Positions 1 to 7,496 of a stretch of DNA of 16,988 nucleotides are shown here, piece after piece. The notes below the pieces were generated by a model. That model made no database searches. It was not told where the DNA came from and saw nothing but the letters and a program-made list of their open reading frames with translations. Each line of letters opens with the position of its first letter. Positions within the stretch are counted from its first letter, which is position 1. A program made the position numbers and the translations under genes. This DNA comes from Flavobacteriales bacterium CG_4_9_14_3_um_filter_32_8 (GTDB lineage: Bacteria > Bacteroidota > Bacteroidia > Flavobacteriales_E > Vicingaceae), in the NCBI GenBank assembly GCA_002790175.1, contig PFUQ01000175.1, forward strand, positions 1 through 16,988, given 5' to 3'.

Positions 1-1
1 A

Positions 2-290
2 GATACTTTTCAAAACGATTATTTTTTTCTCAATTTTAATGATCCGGCATATCCTAATGAATTTAACATGCTAATAACAGATTCTGTTGAGTTGCCTTCT
101 TTCGGCTGGGCCAGTCAAGACCATTTTTCCTCTATATTTTCAAATGCAATCCTTTGTAACAGGAATTGAGCAGATTTCTGATCCTAACAACTTTAATTTT
201 TATCCTAATCCTACAACCAGAAAAATGTATTTATCAGTAAATGATAACATTCAGAAAAATAAAAAAAAGATACCGACAATGCCTGAATAG
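2..290 (+). pseudogene. Remnant of the 3' end of a T9SS-secreted protein gene, frameshifted and truncated
   Basis: Frame 2 is open from the window edge to a TGA at 167-169 and reads like protein (NDPAYPNEFNMLITDS, then LPSFGWASQDHF). Frame 3 overlaps it and carries TGIEQISDPNNFNFYPNPTT followed by KMYLSVNDNI, then stops at 288-290. The FYPNPTT stretch with the hydrophobic strand after it is the typical start of a type IX secretion C-terminal sorting domain. Such domains usually run about 70-80 residues, through a VYDxxGK-like strand to a GIYFVxI-like end. Here only about 25 residues follow before an unrelated Lys-rich tail, and no other frame restores the missing part. I read this as a decayed gene end with one frame shift near 100-165 and loss of the CTD 3' half. 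The rest of the gene lies before the window. A sequencing error could explain the frame shift but not the missing CTD half. Confidence 0.5.
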
Positions 291-300
291 ATGTTAACAG

Positions 301-873
301 TTAAATTGCCAAAAAATTAGCAATAATATCTTTTCCATATTCTGTTAAAATGGATTCTGGGTGAAACTGTACACCGTAAATATTGTATTTTTTATGTTGG
401 ATAGACATTATTTGTTCATTTTCTGCAATTGAAGTAACGATTAAATCTTTCGGAAAATTTTTGCGTGAGATTACCCAACTGTGATACCTGCCAACAATAA
501 AATGTTGTGGTAAATTTTTAAACAATGAACATTCTTTATTCAACACCTGAATAGGAGTTGCAATGCCGTGATAAACATTGCTTAGGTTTACTAAAGTTGC
601 TCCAAAAAATTCTCCTATAGCTTGCATGCCTAAGCAAACGCCTAATATTTTTTTGGTAGGAGCAAAAGTTTTTATCACTTCATGTAAAATACCTGCATCT
701 TTAGGTAATCCTGGGCCTGGAGAAAGAATTATCGTGTTGTATTTTCCAACTTTATCCAATGTTATTTCATCATTACGAAAAACATCAACTTTATAACTTG
801 GATTGGATTCAATATAATGAACCAAATTATAGGTAAAGGAGTCGTAATTATCGATAACGAGTATCTTTTTCAT
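301..873 (-). CDS. pabA: Aminodeoxychorismate/anthranilate synthase component II (glutamine amidotransferase)
   Basis: This class I glutamine amidotransferase of 190 aa is the usual length for PabA/TrpG. It hydrolyses glutamine and passes ammonia to a chorismate-binding partner (PabB or TrpE), for folate or tryptophan synthesis in the cytoplasm. The opening ILVIDNYDSFTYNLV is the classic PabA/TrpG start. SPGPG (51-55) forms the oxyanion region, the nucleophile is Cys80 in GVCLGMQAIGE, and His171 and Glu173 in GVQFHPES complete the triad. I start at the ATG at 871-873 rather than an in-frame ATG nine codons upstream, because the family aligns from MKKILVIDNYDS and an exact TAnnTTTG element at 887-894 falls inside the longer reading. 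No trpE, pabB or other trp gene is nearby, so the two possible roles cannot be separated; many bacteria use one subunit for both. It is transcribed divergently from kbl. Confidence 0.93.
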   Translation of the reverse strand: MKKILVIDNYDSFTYNLVHYIESNPSYKVDVFRNDEITLDKVGKYNTIILSPGPGLPKDAGILHEVIKTFAPTKKILGVCLGMQAIGEFFGATLVNLSNVYHGIATPIQVLNKECSLFKNLPQHFIVGRYHSWVISRKNFPKDLIVTSIAENEQIMSIQHKKYNIYGVQFHPESILTEYGKDIIANFLAI

Positions 874-886
874 AGTTAATAAACAA

Positions 887-894
887 CAAAAATA
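887..894 (-). promoter_or_regulatory. Putative -7 element of the pabA promoter
   Basis: On the minus strand this reads TATTTTTG, an exact match to the Bacteroidota -7 consensus TAnnTTTG. It lies 13 bases before the pabA ATG. No convincing -33 TTG was seen at the usual spacing. Confidence 0.4.
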
Positions 895-931
895 TGACAA
901 AAAATCAAGTAATAAATTTATAAAAAAGAAC

Positions 932-939
932 TACATTCG
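932..939 (+). promoter_or_regulatory. Putative -7 element of the kbl promoter
   Basis: TACATTCG matches TAnnTTTG at all but one position and ends 21 bases before the kbl ATG, which suits a short leader. The 87-bp gap between pabA and kbl must hold promoters for both directions. Confidence 0.4.
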
Positions 940-960
940 TTTTTTAAATATTTTAAAATT

Positions 961-2151
961 ATGTACGGGAAATTACAACAAGAACTTCAAACCGAATTAA
1001 CAAACATTCGTGAAGCAGGTTTATATAAAAATGAACGGATAATTACTACACCAATGGGAGCAGAGGTTAAAGTTTCTACAGGTGAAAATGTAATAATTAT
1101 GTGTTCGAACAATTATTTAGGATTATCATCGCACCCAAAAGTAATTGAAGGAGCAAAAAAAGCATTAGATACGCATGGATATGGGATGTCGTCGGTTCGG
1201 TTTATCTGTGGAACGCAAGACATTCATAAAGAATTGGAAGCGAAAATTTCTAACTTTTTAGGAACAGAAGATACCATTCTTTACGCTGCTGCATTTGATG
1301 CCAACGGAGGAGTTTTTGAGCCTTTGTTTGGAGAAGAAGATGCGATAATTTCTGACGAGTTAAACCATGCTTCAATTATTGATGGAGTTCGTTTGTGTAA
1401 AGCACAACGTTATCGTTATAAAAACAGCGATATGGCAGATTTAGAAGAACAATTAAAAGTTTCGCAAGCACAACGAAATAGAATTATTGTTACTGATGGA
1501 GTTTTTTCTATGGATGGTTATGTAGCTAAGTTGGATCAAATTTGCGATTTAGCAGAAAAATACGATGCATTGGTAATGGTTGATGATTCTCATGCTTCAG
1601 GCTTTCTTGGAAAAACAGGAAGAGGAACTCACGAACATAACCATGTGATGGGACGAGTTGATATTATTACTTCTACTTTAGGAAAAGCATTAGGTGGGGC
1701 AATGGGTGGATTTACATCAGGCAGAAAAGAAATAATAGAAATGTTGCGTCAACGTTCTCGACCTTATTTGTTTTCAAATTCATTGTCGCCTGTAATTGTT
1801 GGTGCAGCTATTGAGGTTTTTAATTTATTAAGCAGTTCCACTCATTTAAGAGATAAATTAGAAGATAACATCAATTATTTTAAAGAAGGAATTAAAAAGG
1901 TAGGATTAGAAATTAGAGATGGAGATTCTGCAATTGTCCCAGTAATGTTGTATGATGCTAAGTTAGCACAAGAATTTTCTAATAAATTATTACAAGAAGG
2001 TGTTTATGCTGTTGGATTTTTCTACCCTGTTGTGCCAAAAGATTTAGCACGGATTAGAGTACAACTTTCTGCTGCACACACCAAAGAACATTTAGATAAA
2101 GCGATAAAAGCTTTCGAAAAAGTGGGTAAAGAATTGGGGGTTATTAAGTAA
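961..2151 (+). CDS. kbl: Glycine C-acetyltransferase (2-amino-3-ketobutyrate CoA ligase)
   Basis: PLP-dependent alpha-oxoamine synthase of 396 aa; the E. coli enzyme has 398. It interconverts 2-amino-3-ketobutyrate plus CoA with glycine plus acetyl-CoA, the second step of threonine breakdown via threonine dehydrogenase. From memory, the match to E. coli Kbl is strong over the whole length: NNYLGLSSHP, SVRFICGTQDIHKELE, FDANGG, DELNHASIIDGVRLCKA, LRQRSRPYLFSNSLSP and GFFYPVVPK. His136 should stack on the PLP ring, Asp208 and His211 lie in VMVDDSHASG, and Lys242 in STLGKALGGAMGG is the Schiff-base lysine. Serine palmitoyltransferase belongs to the same fold family and is common in sphingolipid-making Bacteroidota, but the RFICGTQ and YPVVPK signatures favour Kbl. 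The usual partner tdh is not beside it. Its stop is only 11 bp from the convergent YceI-like gene, with no visible terminator between them. Confidence 0.95.
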   Translation: MYGKLQQELQTELTNIREAGLYKNERIITTPMGAEVKVSTGENVIIMCSNNYLGLSSHPKVIEGAKKALDTHGYGMSSVRFICGTQDIHKELEAKISNFLGTEDTILYAAAFDANGGVFEPLFGEEDAIISDELNHASIIDGVRLCKAQRYRYKNSDMADLEEQLKVSQAQRNRIIVTDGVFSMDGYVAKLDQICDLAEKYDALVMVDDSHASGFLGKTGRGTHEHNHVMGRVDIITSTLGKALGGAMGGFTSGRKEIIEMLRQRSRPYLFSNSLSPVIVGAAIEVFNLLSSSTHLRDKLEDNINYFKEGIKKVGLEIRDGDSAIVPVMLYDAKLAQEFSNKLLQEGVYAVGFFYPVVPKDLARIRVQLSAAHTKEHLDKAIKAFEKVGKELGVIK

Positions 2152-2162
2152 CCACAATAGCG

Positions 2163-2687
2163 TTAATGATAAACTGAGACTAAAAACACTTTAATAATGT
2201 CATCGGTCATGTTGGCATAGAAACCTTCTATGTTAAAATCTTTTTTATTGATCATAAATTCCGATTTAACAGCTACGCCATCTGCTGATATTTTTATGGT
2301 TCCATTAGCATTATATTCTTTTTTCACATCTTTAATCTGCATATTTCCTTCCACTTTTACCTCGTATGTTCCTGGTTTGGATAAATCTTCAGTAGTAATT
2401 ATTTTACCATTAAAAGAGGCAGTTGGAAATGTTTCTGAAATCATTACTTTGTCATTAAAATGATCTTGCATTTTAGGTTTTTTAAAAATGAATCCTTTAA
2501 TAGTTATCGAAAAAGAGATGCTTTTTTCTTGGATATTTATTTCACTTTTAAAGGTCGTGTTTTCTGCTGAAATTCCTTTCTTTTCAGATATAAAACGAAT
2601 ATTTCCTTCTTTTAATGCTAATGATTGTGCCGATAAGTTTATGAAAGAAACAACATAAATGAACAGGATTAAAATACTTGATTTCAT
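2163..2687 (-). CDS. Exported YceI-like domain protein
   Basis: Protein of 174 aa with a signal peptide at 1-20 (hydrophobic core, then LSAQS). The rest is a string of alternating beta strands typical of the YceI-like lipocalin-type barrel: KISFSITIKGFIFKKP early, TFPTASFNGKI in the middle, and near the end a GTIKISADG strand followed by VKSEFMINKKDFNIE. YceI-family proteins are periplasmic or secreted and some bind isoprenoid lipids; the ligand here cannot be predicted. Small YceI-like exported proteins of about 170-190 aa are common in Bacteroidota. The start is the only ATG that gives a full signal peptide. An exact -7 promoter element lies 25 bases upstream, and the gene diverges from the SPOR-domain gene across a 205-bp spacer. 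The family call rests on strand pattern and C-terminal motif, not on invariant catalytic residues. Confidence 0.72.
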   Translation of the reverse strand: MKSSILILFIYVVSFINLSAQSLALKEGNIRFISEKKGISAENTTFKSEINIQEKSISFSITIKGFIFKKPKMQDHFNDKVMISETFPTASFNGKIITTEDLSKPGTYEVKVEGNMQIKDVKKEYNANGTIKISADGVAVKSEFMINKKDFNIEGFYANMTDDIIKVFLVSVYH

Positions 2688-2711
2688 ATGAATAGGTTTT
2701 AATTATAAAAG

Positions 2712-2719
2712 CAAATATA
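2712..2719 (-). promoter_or_regulatory. Putative -7 element of the YceI-like gene promoter
   Basis: Minus-strand TATATTTG is an exact TAnnTTTG match placed 25 bases before the start codon. A clear -33 TTG is not visible. Confidence 0.42.
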
Positions 2720-2863
2720 CCTTTATTTAAAATTACGAAGTAATGGTTAACATCATATTTTAGAAAAAATGTTGATGAAAAGATAATACCGCTTAACATC
2801 TTTGATTATTTAGGTTAGTAGAACCTATCTAACTTACTTTTCAGAAAGTTTCAAAACATTTTA

Positions 2864-2873
2864 TATATTTATG
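2864..2873 (+). promoter_or_regulatory. Putative -7 element of the SPOR-domain gene promoter
   Basis: Two overlapping one-mismatch versions of TAnnTTTG (TATATTTA at 2864-2871 and TATTTATG at 2866-2873) end about 20 bases before the ATG at 2893. A small stem (TAGGTT / AACCTA, 2811-2827) lies further upstream and may be a protein site or chance. Confidence 0.3.
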
Positions 2874-2892
2874 CCATCACAAAACTAAAATT

Positions 2893-3858
2893 ATGCTTCG
2901 ATTTTTAACTATTTTTGTACTGTTGCTATTCTTTTCAGAATCTCTATTTTGTCAAGAAGTAAGTGCTGTTTATAATATTCAACCTGGTAGTGCTGCTAAT
3001 GAGTACACAATTAAAACAACAATATCGGGATTAATTGGAGTTGATATTGCAAGAATAAAATACTTAATCAATAACGAACATACTTACCAACCATCACCCA
3101 ATAATCAATTATTTTCTGATAGAAATGAAAATTACATCAAGTTTTACATCATGGCTATTCCAACGAATGGAATAATAAATGTAGAGTTAGGTATTGTTCT
3201 TGGTGGAAATGGCGAATATGCTTTTCCTATCGAGCTTCAATATTCAAGAAATGAAGAAAAGAAAGTACTTAATTTACCTGAAATTATTTTGAAAGGAAAT
3301 GGAATATTAGCTACGGTTGAAACACCAAAACCAACTTCTTTACCTCTTGTAAAGAAAGAACTTAATGCAGAAGTTACGGCACCAGTACCTCCAATAGAAA
3401 AAGAAGAACCTATTGTAGAAACACAAATACCGCTACCTATTGTTGAGGAAAAACCTGTTGCAAAAGATTCAGAACCAGAACTTTCGATTGTTAAAGAAGA
3501 ACCAGTTGAAGAAGTTACTAAGACAGAACCACTTGTAGTAAATGAAAAACCAAAAGTTGAACACCCTAAACCAACCCTACCAATTGTTAAGGAGAAACCA
3601 ACTCCTTCAATAGCTAATAAAGTTACAACTAAATATACTGTTCAATTATTATCCCTTTTAGAATTTTCTGAGACCAGAGTAAATAGTTTTTGCAAACAAC
3701 ATCACATCCCATTAGATAAAATAATGAAAATTAAAAAAGGGGAGTGGATGAAAATTACTTATGGTGAAGCAAATTCTAAAGAAGAAGCAAGCCAGCTCCT
3801 AGAAAAATTAAAACAAGAACATCAAATTAAAGAGGCATTTATTGTTCCTCTAAATTAA
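2893..3858 (+). CDS. Exported SPOR-domain protein with a Pro/Glu/Lys repeat linker
   Basis: Protein of 321 aa in three parts. Residues 1-20 are a signal peptide (MLRFLTIFVLLLFF, cleavage near FCQE). Residues about 22-140 form a beta-rich domain I do not recognise by name. Residues about 141-247 are a disordered linker rich in Pro, Glu, Lys and Val, with repeated PIVxEKP-like units at about 149, 180, 196, 213 and 228, roughly 16 residues apart. Residues about 246-321 form a SPOR domain (YTVQLLSL, then a helix, IMKIKKGEWMKITYG, and a second helix). SPOR domains bind glycan strands of peptidoglycan that lack stem peptides, often at division sites, so the likely location is the periplasm with the linker as a tether. 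The Cys at residue 20 is preceded by Phe, so it does not form a normal lipobox. A hairpin at 3875-3895 follows the stop. Confidence 0.8.
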   Translation: MLRFLTIFVLLLFFSESLFCQEVSAVYNIQPGSAANEYTIKTTISGLIGVDIARIKYLINNEHTYQPSPNNQLFSDRNENYIKFYIMAIPTNGIINVELGIVLGGNGEYAFPIELQYSRNEEKKVLNLPEIILKGNGILATVETPKPTSLPLVKKELNAEVTAPVPPIEKEEPIVETQIPLPIVEEKPVAKDSEPELSIVKEEPVEEVTKTEPLVVNEKPKVEHPKPTLPIVKEKPTPSIANKVTTKYTVQLLSLLEFSETRVNSFCKQHHIPLDKIMKIKKGEWMKITYGEANSKEEASQLLEKLKQEHQIKEAFIVPLN

Positions 3859-3870
3859 AAATTAGATATA

Positions 3871-3895
3871 AAAAAAGCCCCAAGAAGTGGGGCTT
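3871..3895 (-). terminator. Rho-independent terminator of gdhA, probably also serving the convergent SPOR gene
   Basis: Perfect 8-bp stem AAGCCCCA (3875-3882) and TGGGGCTT (3888-3895) with the 5-base loop AGAAG. On the minus strand it is followed by a run of seven T (from 3877 down the A tract), as expected for the end of the gdhA message. On the plus strand the T run is weak, so termination in that direction is less certain. It sits midway between two convergent stops. Confidence 0.85.
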
Positions 3896-3918
3896 GTAAT
3901 TATTAAAAAAGAGAACTA

Positions 3919-5271
3919 TTAAACTAATCCTTGGGCAAGCATGGCGTCTGCAACTTTAACAAAACCGCCAATATTAGCTCCTTTCACATAATCAACTTTT
4001 CCAGCTTTTTTATCGTAACCATACTTAACACACGTTTTATGTATGGCAATCATTATTTGGTGCAATTTTTCATCAACTTCTTTGGCTGACCAGCTCATAC
4101 GTAAGGAGTTTTGCGACATTTCTAATCCAGATGTAGCAACACCACCAGCGTTTACTGCTTTTCCAGGAGCAAAAACAACACCCGCATCTTTCAATAATTT
4201 ATAAGCCTCTAATGTTGTGGGCATATTTGCTACTTCAATCAAATAAGGAACTTTATTTTTTATTAATTCTTTTGCGTCATCCACATCTACTTCGTTTTGA
4301 ATAGCACAAGGCATGGCAATGTCAACCTTAACTGACCAAGGTCTTTTTCCTGGGAAATAAGGCACTTTAAATTTATCAGCATAATCTTTTACTTTATCCT
4401 TTCCAGAAGATCTCATCTCTAACATGTAATCTACTTTTTTTCCAGTAACACCTTTTTCATCATACACGTAACCATCTGGTCCAGAAATTGTTACTACCTT
4501 ACCACCCAGCTCTTCTACTTTTTTTGCTACTCCCCAAGCCACATTTCCAAATCCAGAAATCGAAACCGTTTTTCCTCTAATCGTATCACCTACATTTTTT
4601 AAAACTTCTTGAGTAAAATAAACAGCACCATAACCAGTAGCTTCTGGTCTTACTAATGAACCTCCAAAGGACATTCCTTTACCAGTTAATACACCAGTAA
4701 ATTCATTGGTTAATCTTTTGTATTGCCCAAAAAGGTAGCCTATTTCTCTACCACCAACACCTACATCTCCAGCAGGAACATCAGTATCTGCACCAATATA
4801 ACGGAACAATTCTGTCATTAAACTTTGACAAAAACGCATAATTTCATTGTCAGATTTTCCTCTTGGGTCAAAATCAGAACCACCTTTAGCTCCACCCATT
4901 GGTAATGAAGTTAAACTATTTTTTAATGTTTGCTCAAAAGCTAAAAACTTCATTACACTAAGATTTACTGTAGGGTGAAAACGCAAGCCTCCTTTGTAAG
5001 GACCAATTGCACTGTTCATTTGAACTCGGTAACCAGTATTTATTTGAAATTCTCCTTTATCATCAAACCATGGCACTCTAAAAGAGATTGCTCTTTCAGG
5101 ATGAGTCATTTTTTCTAATATTTTTGCTTTTTTATATTCTGGATGTTTTGCGATGTATGGGAGAACTGTTTCTGCCACTTCTTCCACTGCTTGTAAAAAT
5201 TCAGGCTCATTAGGATTTCTTTTTCTAATGGGTGCCATAAAAGCTTCGACTTCTTCTTTTATCGTTGACAT
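3919..5271 (-). CDS. gdhA: Glutamate dehydrogenase, hexameric type
   Basis: This 450-aa protein has the length of small hexameric bacterial glutamate dehydrogenases. It interconverts 2-oxoglutarate plus ammonia and glutamate in the cytoplasm. Substrate-site lysines are Lys93 (PYKGGLRFHP), Lys117 and catalytic Lys129 (PMGGAKGG); the catalytic Asp is Asp169 (PAGDVGVGGRE). The Rossmann domain has GFGNVAWG (240-247) followed by TISGPDGYVYDEKG (261-274), and the C-terminal half contains EVANMPTT and APGKAVNAGGV. From memory, the sequence closely follows the NAD-dependent Clostridium symbiosum enzyme. Phe241 and Pro265 match its Phe238 and Pro262, residues known to matter for NAD preference. I therefore leave the coenzyme open instead of writing NADP-specific. 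It appears monocistronic, with a terminator at 3871-3895 and an upstream region carrying a -7 element inside a symmetric inverted repeat. Confidence 0.95.
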   Translation of the reverse strand: MSTIKEEVEAFMAPIRKRNPNEPEFLQAVEEVAETVLPYIAKHPEYKKAKILEKMTHPERAISFRVPWFDDKGEFQINTGYRVQMNSAIGPYKGGLRFHPTVNLSVMKFLAFEQTLKNSLTSLPMGGAKGGSDFDPRGKSDNEIMRFCQSLMTELFRYIGADTDVPAGDVGVGGREIGYLFGQYKRLTNEFTGVLTGKGMSFGGSLVRPEATGYGAVYFTQEVLKNVGDTIRGKTVSISGFGNVAWGVAKKVEELGGKVVTISGPDGYVYDEKGVTGKKVDYMLEMRSSGKDKVKDYADKFKVPYFPGKRPWSVKVDIAMPCAIQNEVDVDDAKELIKNKVPYLIEVANMPTTLEAYKLLKDAGVVFAPGKAVNAGGVATSGLEMSQNSLRMSWSAKEVDEKLHQIMIAIHKTCVKYGYDKKAGKVDYVKGANIGGFVKVADAMLAQGLV

Positions 5272-5281
5272 AATTTATGTT

Positions 5282-5362
5282 TTTAATTGATAAGTTTTTG
5301 TTAGATTTTAGGGAACAAATGTATATAAATTTATAAATGATAAGTAAAATTTATCAATTAAA
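5282..5362. repeat. 12-bp perfect inverted repeat bracketing the gdhA promoter
   Basis: TTTAATTGATAA at 5282-5293 is exactly complementary to TTATCAATTAAA at 5351-5362. The centre of symmetry (5322) falls in the gdhA -7 element. A further TGATAAG at 5338-5344 repeats the core of the left arm (TGATAAG, 5288-5294), and TATAAATTTATA at 5324-5335 is a 12-bp palindrome. The set looks like spaced binding sites for a regulator. That is inference, and AT-rich DNA gives some such symmetry by chance. Confidence 0.4.
5316..5323 (-). promoter_or_regulatory. Putative -7 element of the gdhA promoter
   Basis: Minus-strand TACATTTG exactly matches TAnnTTTG and lies 44 bases upstream of the gdhA ATG, between the arms of the inverted repeat at 5282-5362. 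Confidence 0.45.
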
Positions 5363-5395
5363 TTGCTCATATTATGATGAAAGTCATACTCGTTA

Positions 5396-5426
5396 GCAAA
5401 AAGAAGTGAAAGAGGTTCTTTTACTT
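5396..5426 (-). terminator. Possible terminator of the TPR/PP2C gene
   Basis: On the minus strand AAGTAAAAGA and TCTTTCACTT (5426-5404) can pair over ten positions with one A-C mismatch and a 3-base loop. A CTTTTT run follows at once. The hairpin overlaps the first two bases of the stop codon. The imperfect stem keeps confidence low. Confidence 0.4.
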
Positions 5427-7479
5427 AAATTTTTACTCCAATCATCAACACATCATCTATTTGTTCTAATTCACCTTTCCAATTATTAAAAGTAGTATTA
5501 ATAATTTTTTGCTGTTCATTCATTGTATATCGTTGAATAGAAATAAGTACTTCTTTTAATTGTTTATACTTAAATTTTTTCCCTTTTTCACCTCCAAATT
5601 GATCAGCGTATCCATCAGTAAATAGGTAAATGCTATCCCCTTTTTCCAAATCTATTTCGTGTGAGATATAAGGATTAGAACCAGCAAACCTACCAATAGA
5701 TTGTTTGTCTCCTTTAATTTCTAGAAGCACATCATTTTTAACAATATAAATTGGGTTGTTTGCTCCTGAAAAGCTTAGCTTATTTACATCAAAATCAATA
5801 GAACATAATGCGATATCCATTCCATCTTTAACTTCTTGATCACTTTTTTCGAAAGTTTCAATAACTAATTCTCTAACTTTATCTAATATTTCATTGGGTT
5901 TGGTTAAGTGATATTCTCTTACTGCTCTGTTTAATGCATTGTTACAAACAACACTTACCATAGCTCCAGGAACACCGTGCCCAGTACAATCTGCAGCAGC
6001 AAATAATACAGTATTATTTTTTGGTTCTAACCAATAAAAATCTCCTGCAACAATGTCTTTTGGTTTATAAATAACAAAGCCATCTTTTAAATGTTTATTT
6101 AAATCAGCTACTGGAGGCAAAATGGCTTCTTGTATTCTTTTGGCATAAGTAATAGAGTCTAAAATTTCTTTATTTTTGATATCTACCATTCTTTTTTGTT
6201 TTTCGATGATGATATTTTGTTTCCGGGTTAGTTTTAACCTTGATACAACAATAAATGAAAAAATGGAGACCAATACTAATCCTGCTGCAATGGAAAAGCT
6301 TATTATTTTTTGTTTTTTTTCTTTCTCTTCAATAATTTCTAATTCTTTTTTATACTCAGCATCTCTAACGGCTTGCTCTTTTTCAAATTTATATTTACTG
6401 TCTTGATTGAAAGCAATTTTTTTGTTTTTCTCATTCGTTGCACTGTCTCTGAGACTCACATATTGTTCAAAAGCCTCCCACCCGAGTTGGTAGTTTTTAG
6501 TTTTTTTATAAATTCTGCTTAATAAGAAATTTGATTTTTCAATGTTTTCATAATATCCCATCTGAGAGGAAAGAACATAACAGTTATTTGCATATTTAAA
6601 AGCTTCATTAATATCTCCTTTTTCGAGGTATGTTTCCCCCAAGTTTAATAGTGTATGAGCCTCTCCTTTTTTATCACCAATTTCTTTTCTAATTTTTAAA
6701 CTTCTTAAGTGATAGGATAGTCCAAGAGGTATTTTTTGTTTGTCATACACATTGCCGATATTGCTATAAGAATACGCTATTCCTTCTTTATCACCAGCTT
6801 TTTCGTATAGAGATAAACTTTTTTTAAAATAACTTAAAGCCTTAGGATAGTCAGTTAAATTGTAGTAGATACTTCCTATATTGTTTAACGACTGGGCTAT
6901 TCCAACTTTACTATCAATTTCTTCTCTAATTGCTAGGCTTTTTAGTAAATATTCTAATGCCTTATTTGTGTTTCCTTGATTGTTATAGATAGTTCCAATA
7001 TTATTTAATGCCATTGAAGTGCCATATTTATCTCCTAATTTTTCTTGGTACTTTAAGCTTTTATGAAAATATTTAATGGCTTTGGCCATTTCTCCATTTT
7101 GTAGATAGATAACCCCCATATTGTTTAAAGCTCCTGCTAAAGATTCTAAATATCTTTTTTTAAGAATGTTATTATGTTCTTTTTTAAGTGCTTTTGATGC
7201 AATTTTTTTTACCAAAAGATTGTATTTCGCCCAATCATCATGCATCATGTTTTCTGTTATGATTTCAAGGGCTGATAATCGTGCGGTATCATGTTTAGCA
7301 ATGTGGTATTTTTTCAATGCAGTATCAATTGTTTGAATATCATCAGTAGAATATTCGTTATAATGAAGGGAATCAAGTAAATAATAATTTTTATCAAAAC
7401 TTTTTTGAGCAGGTAAAGAACCTCCAATGACTAGTAGAAGAAAGATAGATGTAGAACTTATAAATCTCATTTTTTTCAT
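5425..7479 (-). CDS. TPR-repeat membrane sensor with a C-terminal PP2C/SpoIIE-type phosphatase domain
   Basis: Protein of 684 aa. Residues 1-25 are a signal peptide (core IFLLLVIGGSLPAQ). Five TPR-like repeats start at about 117, 157, 197, 237 and 277, with a regular 40-residue spacing and NNIG-IY cores. A charged coiled coil (about 365-392) leads to one membrane helix (about 392-413), then a short coiled coil and the DSITYAKRIQEAILPP linker common in Bacteroidota phosphatases of this class. The PP2C domain (about 465-684) keeps the metal-binding acids: Asp480 (VAGDFYW), Asp497 (AADCTGHGVPGA), Asp555 (DGMDIAL), Asp622 (LFTDGYAD) and Asp676 (QIDDVLMIG). The TPRs should lie in the periplasm and the phosphatase in the cytoplasm. 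Relatives (RsbU, SpoIIE) dephosphorylate anti-sigma antagonists; no such partner is encoded nearby, so the target is unknown. The start shares its short leader with the palindrome at 7497-7528. Confidence 0.88.
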   Translation of the reverse strand: MKKMRFISSTSIFLLLVIGGSLPAQKSFDKNYYLLDSLHYNEYSTDDIQTIDTALKKYHIAKHDTARLSALEIITENMMHDDWAKYNLLVKKIASKALKKEHNNILKKRYLESLAGALNNMGVIYLQNGEMAKAIKYFHKSLKYQEKLGDKYGTSMALNNIGTIYNNQGNTNKALEYLLKSLAIREEIDSKVGIAQSLNNIGSIYYNLTDYPKALSYFKKSLSLYEKAGDKEGIAYSYSNIGNVYDKQKIPLGLSYHLRSLKIRKEIGDKKGEAHTLLNLGETYLEKGDINEAFKYANNCYVLSSQMGYYENIEKSNFLLSRIYKKTKNYQLGWEAFEQYVSLRDSATNEKNKKIAFNQDSKYKFEKEQAVRDAEYKKELEIIEEKEKKQKIISFSIAAGLVLVSIFSFIVVSRLKLTRKQNIIIEKQKRMVDIKNKEILDSITYAKRIQEAILPPVADLNKHLKDGFVIYKPKDIVAGDFYWLEPKNNTVLFAAADCTGHGVPGAMVSVVCNNALNRAVREYHLTKPNEILDKVRELVIETFEKSDQEVKDGMDIALCSIDFDVNKLSFSGANNPIYIVKNDVLLEIKGDKQSIGRFAGSNPYISHEIDLEKGDSIYLFTDGYADQFGGEKGKKFKYKQLKEVLISIQRYTMNEQQKIINTTFNNWKGELEQIDDVLMIGVKI

Positions 7480-7496
7480 TGGGATAAATATAATAC

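Noticed and set aside
874..900. Nine-codon N-terminal extension of PabA (start at 900)
   Set aside because: The family begins at MKKILVIDNYDS, and the extension overlaps an exact -7 promoter element at 887-894.
961..2151. Serine palmitoyltransferase instead of Kbl
   Set aside because: Same fold family, but RFICGTQDIHKELE, DELNHASIIDGVRL and GFFYPVVPK are Kbl signatures and the length fits Kbl.
2152..2162. Terminator between the convergent kbl and YceI-like genes
   Set aside because: Only 11 bp separate the stops and no stem with a T run is visible there.
2584..2799. Minus-strand frame overlapping the YceI-like gene start
   Set aside because: It overlaps the signal peptide coding region in another frame and shows no domain or signal peptide.
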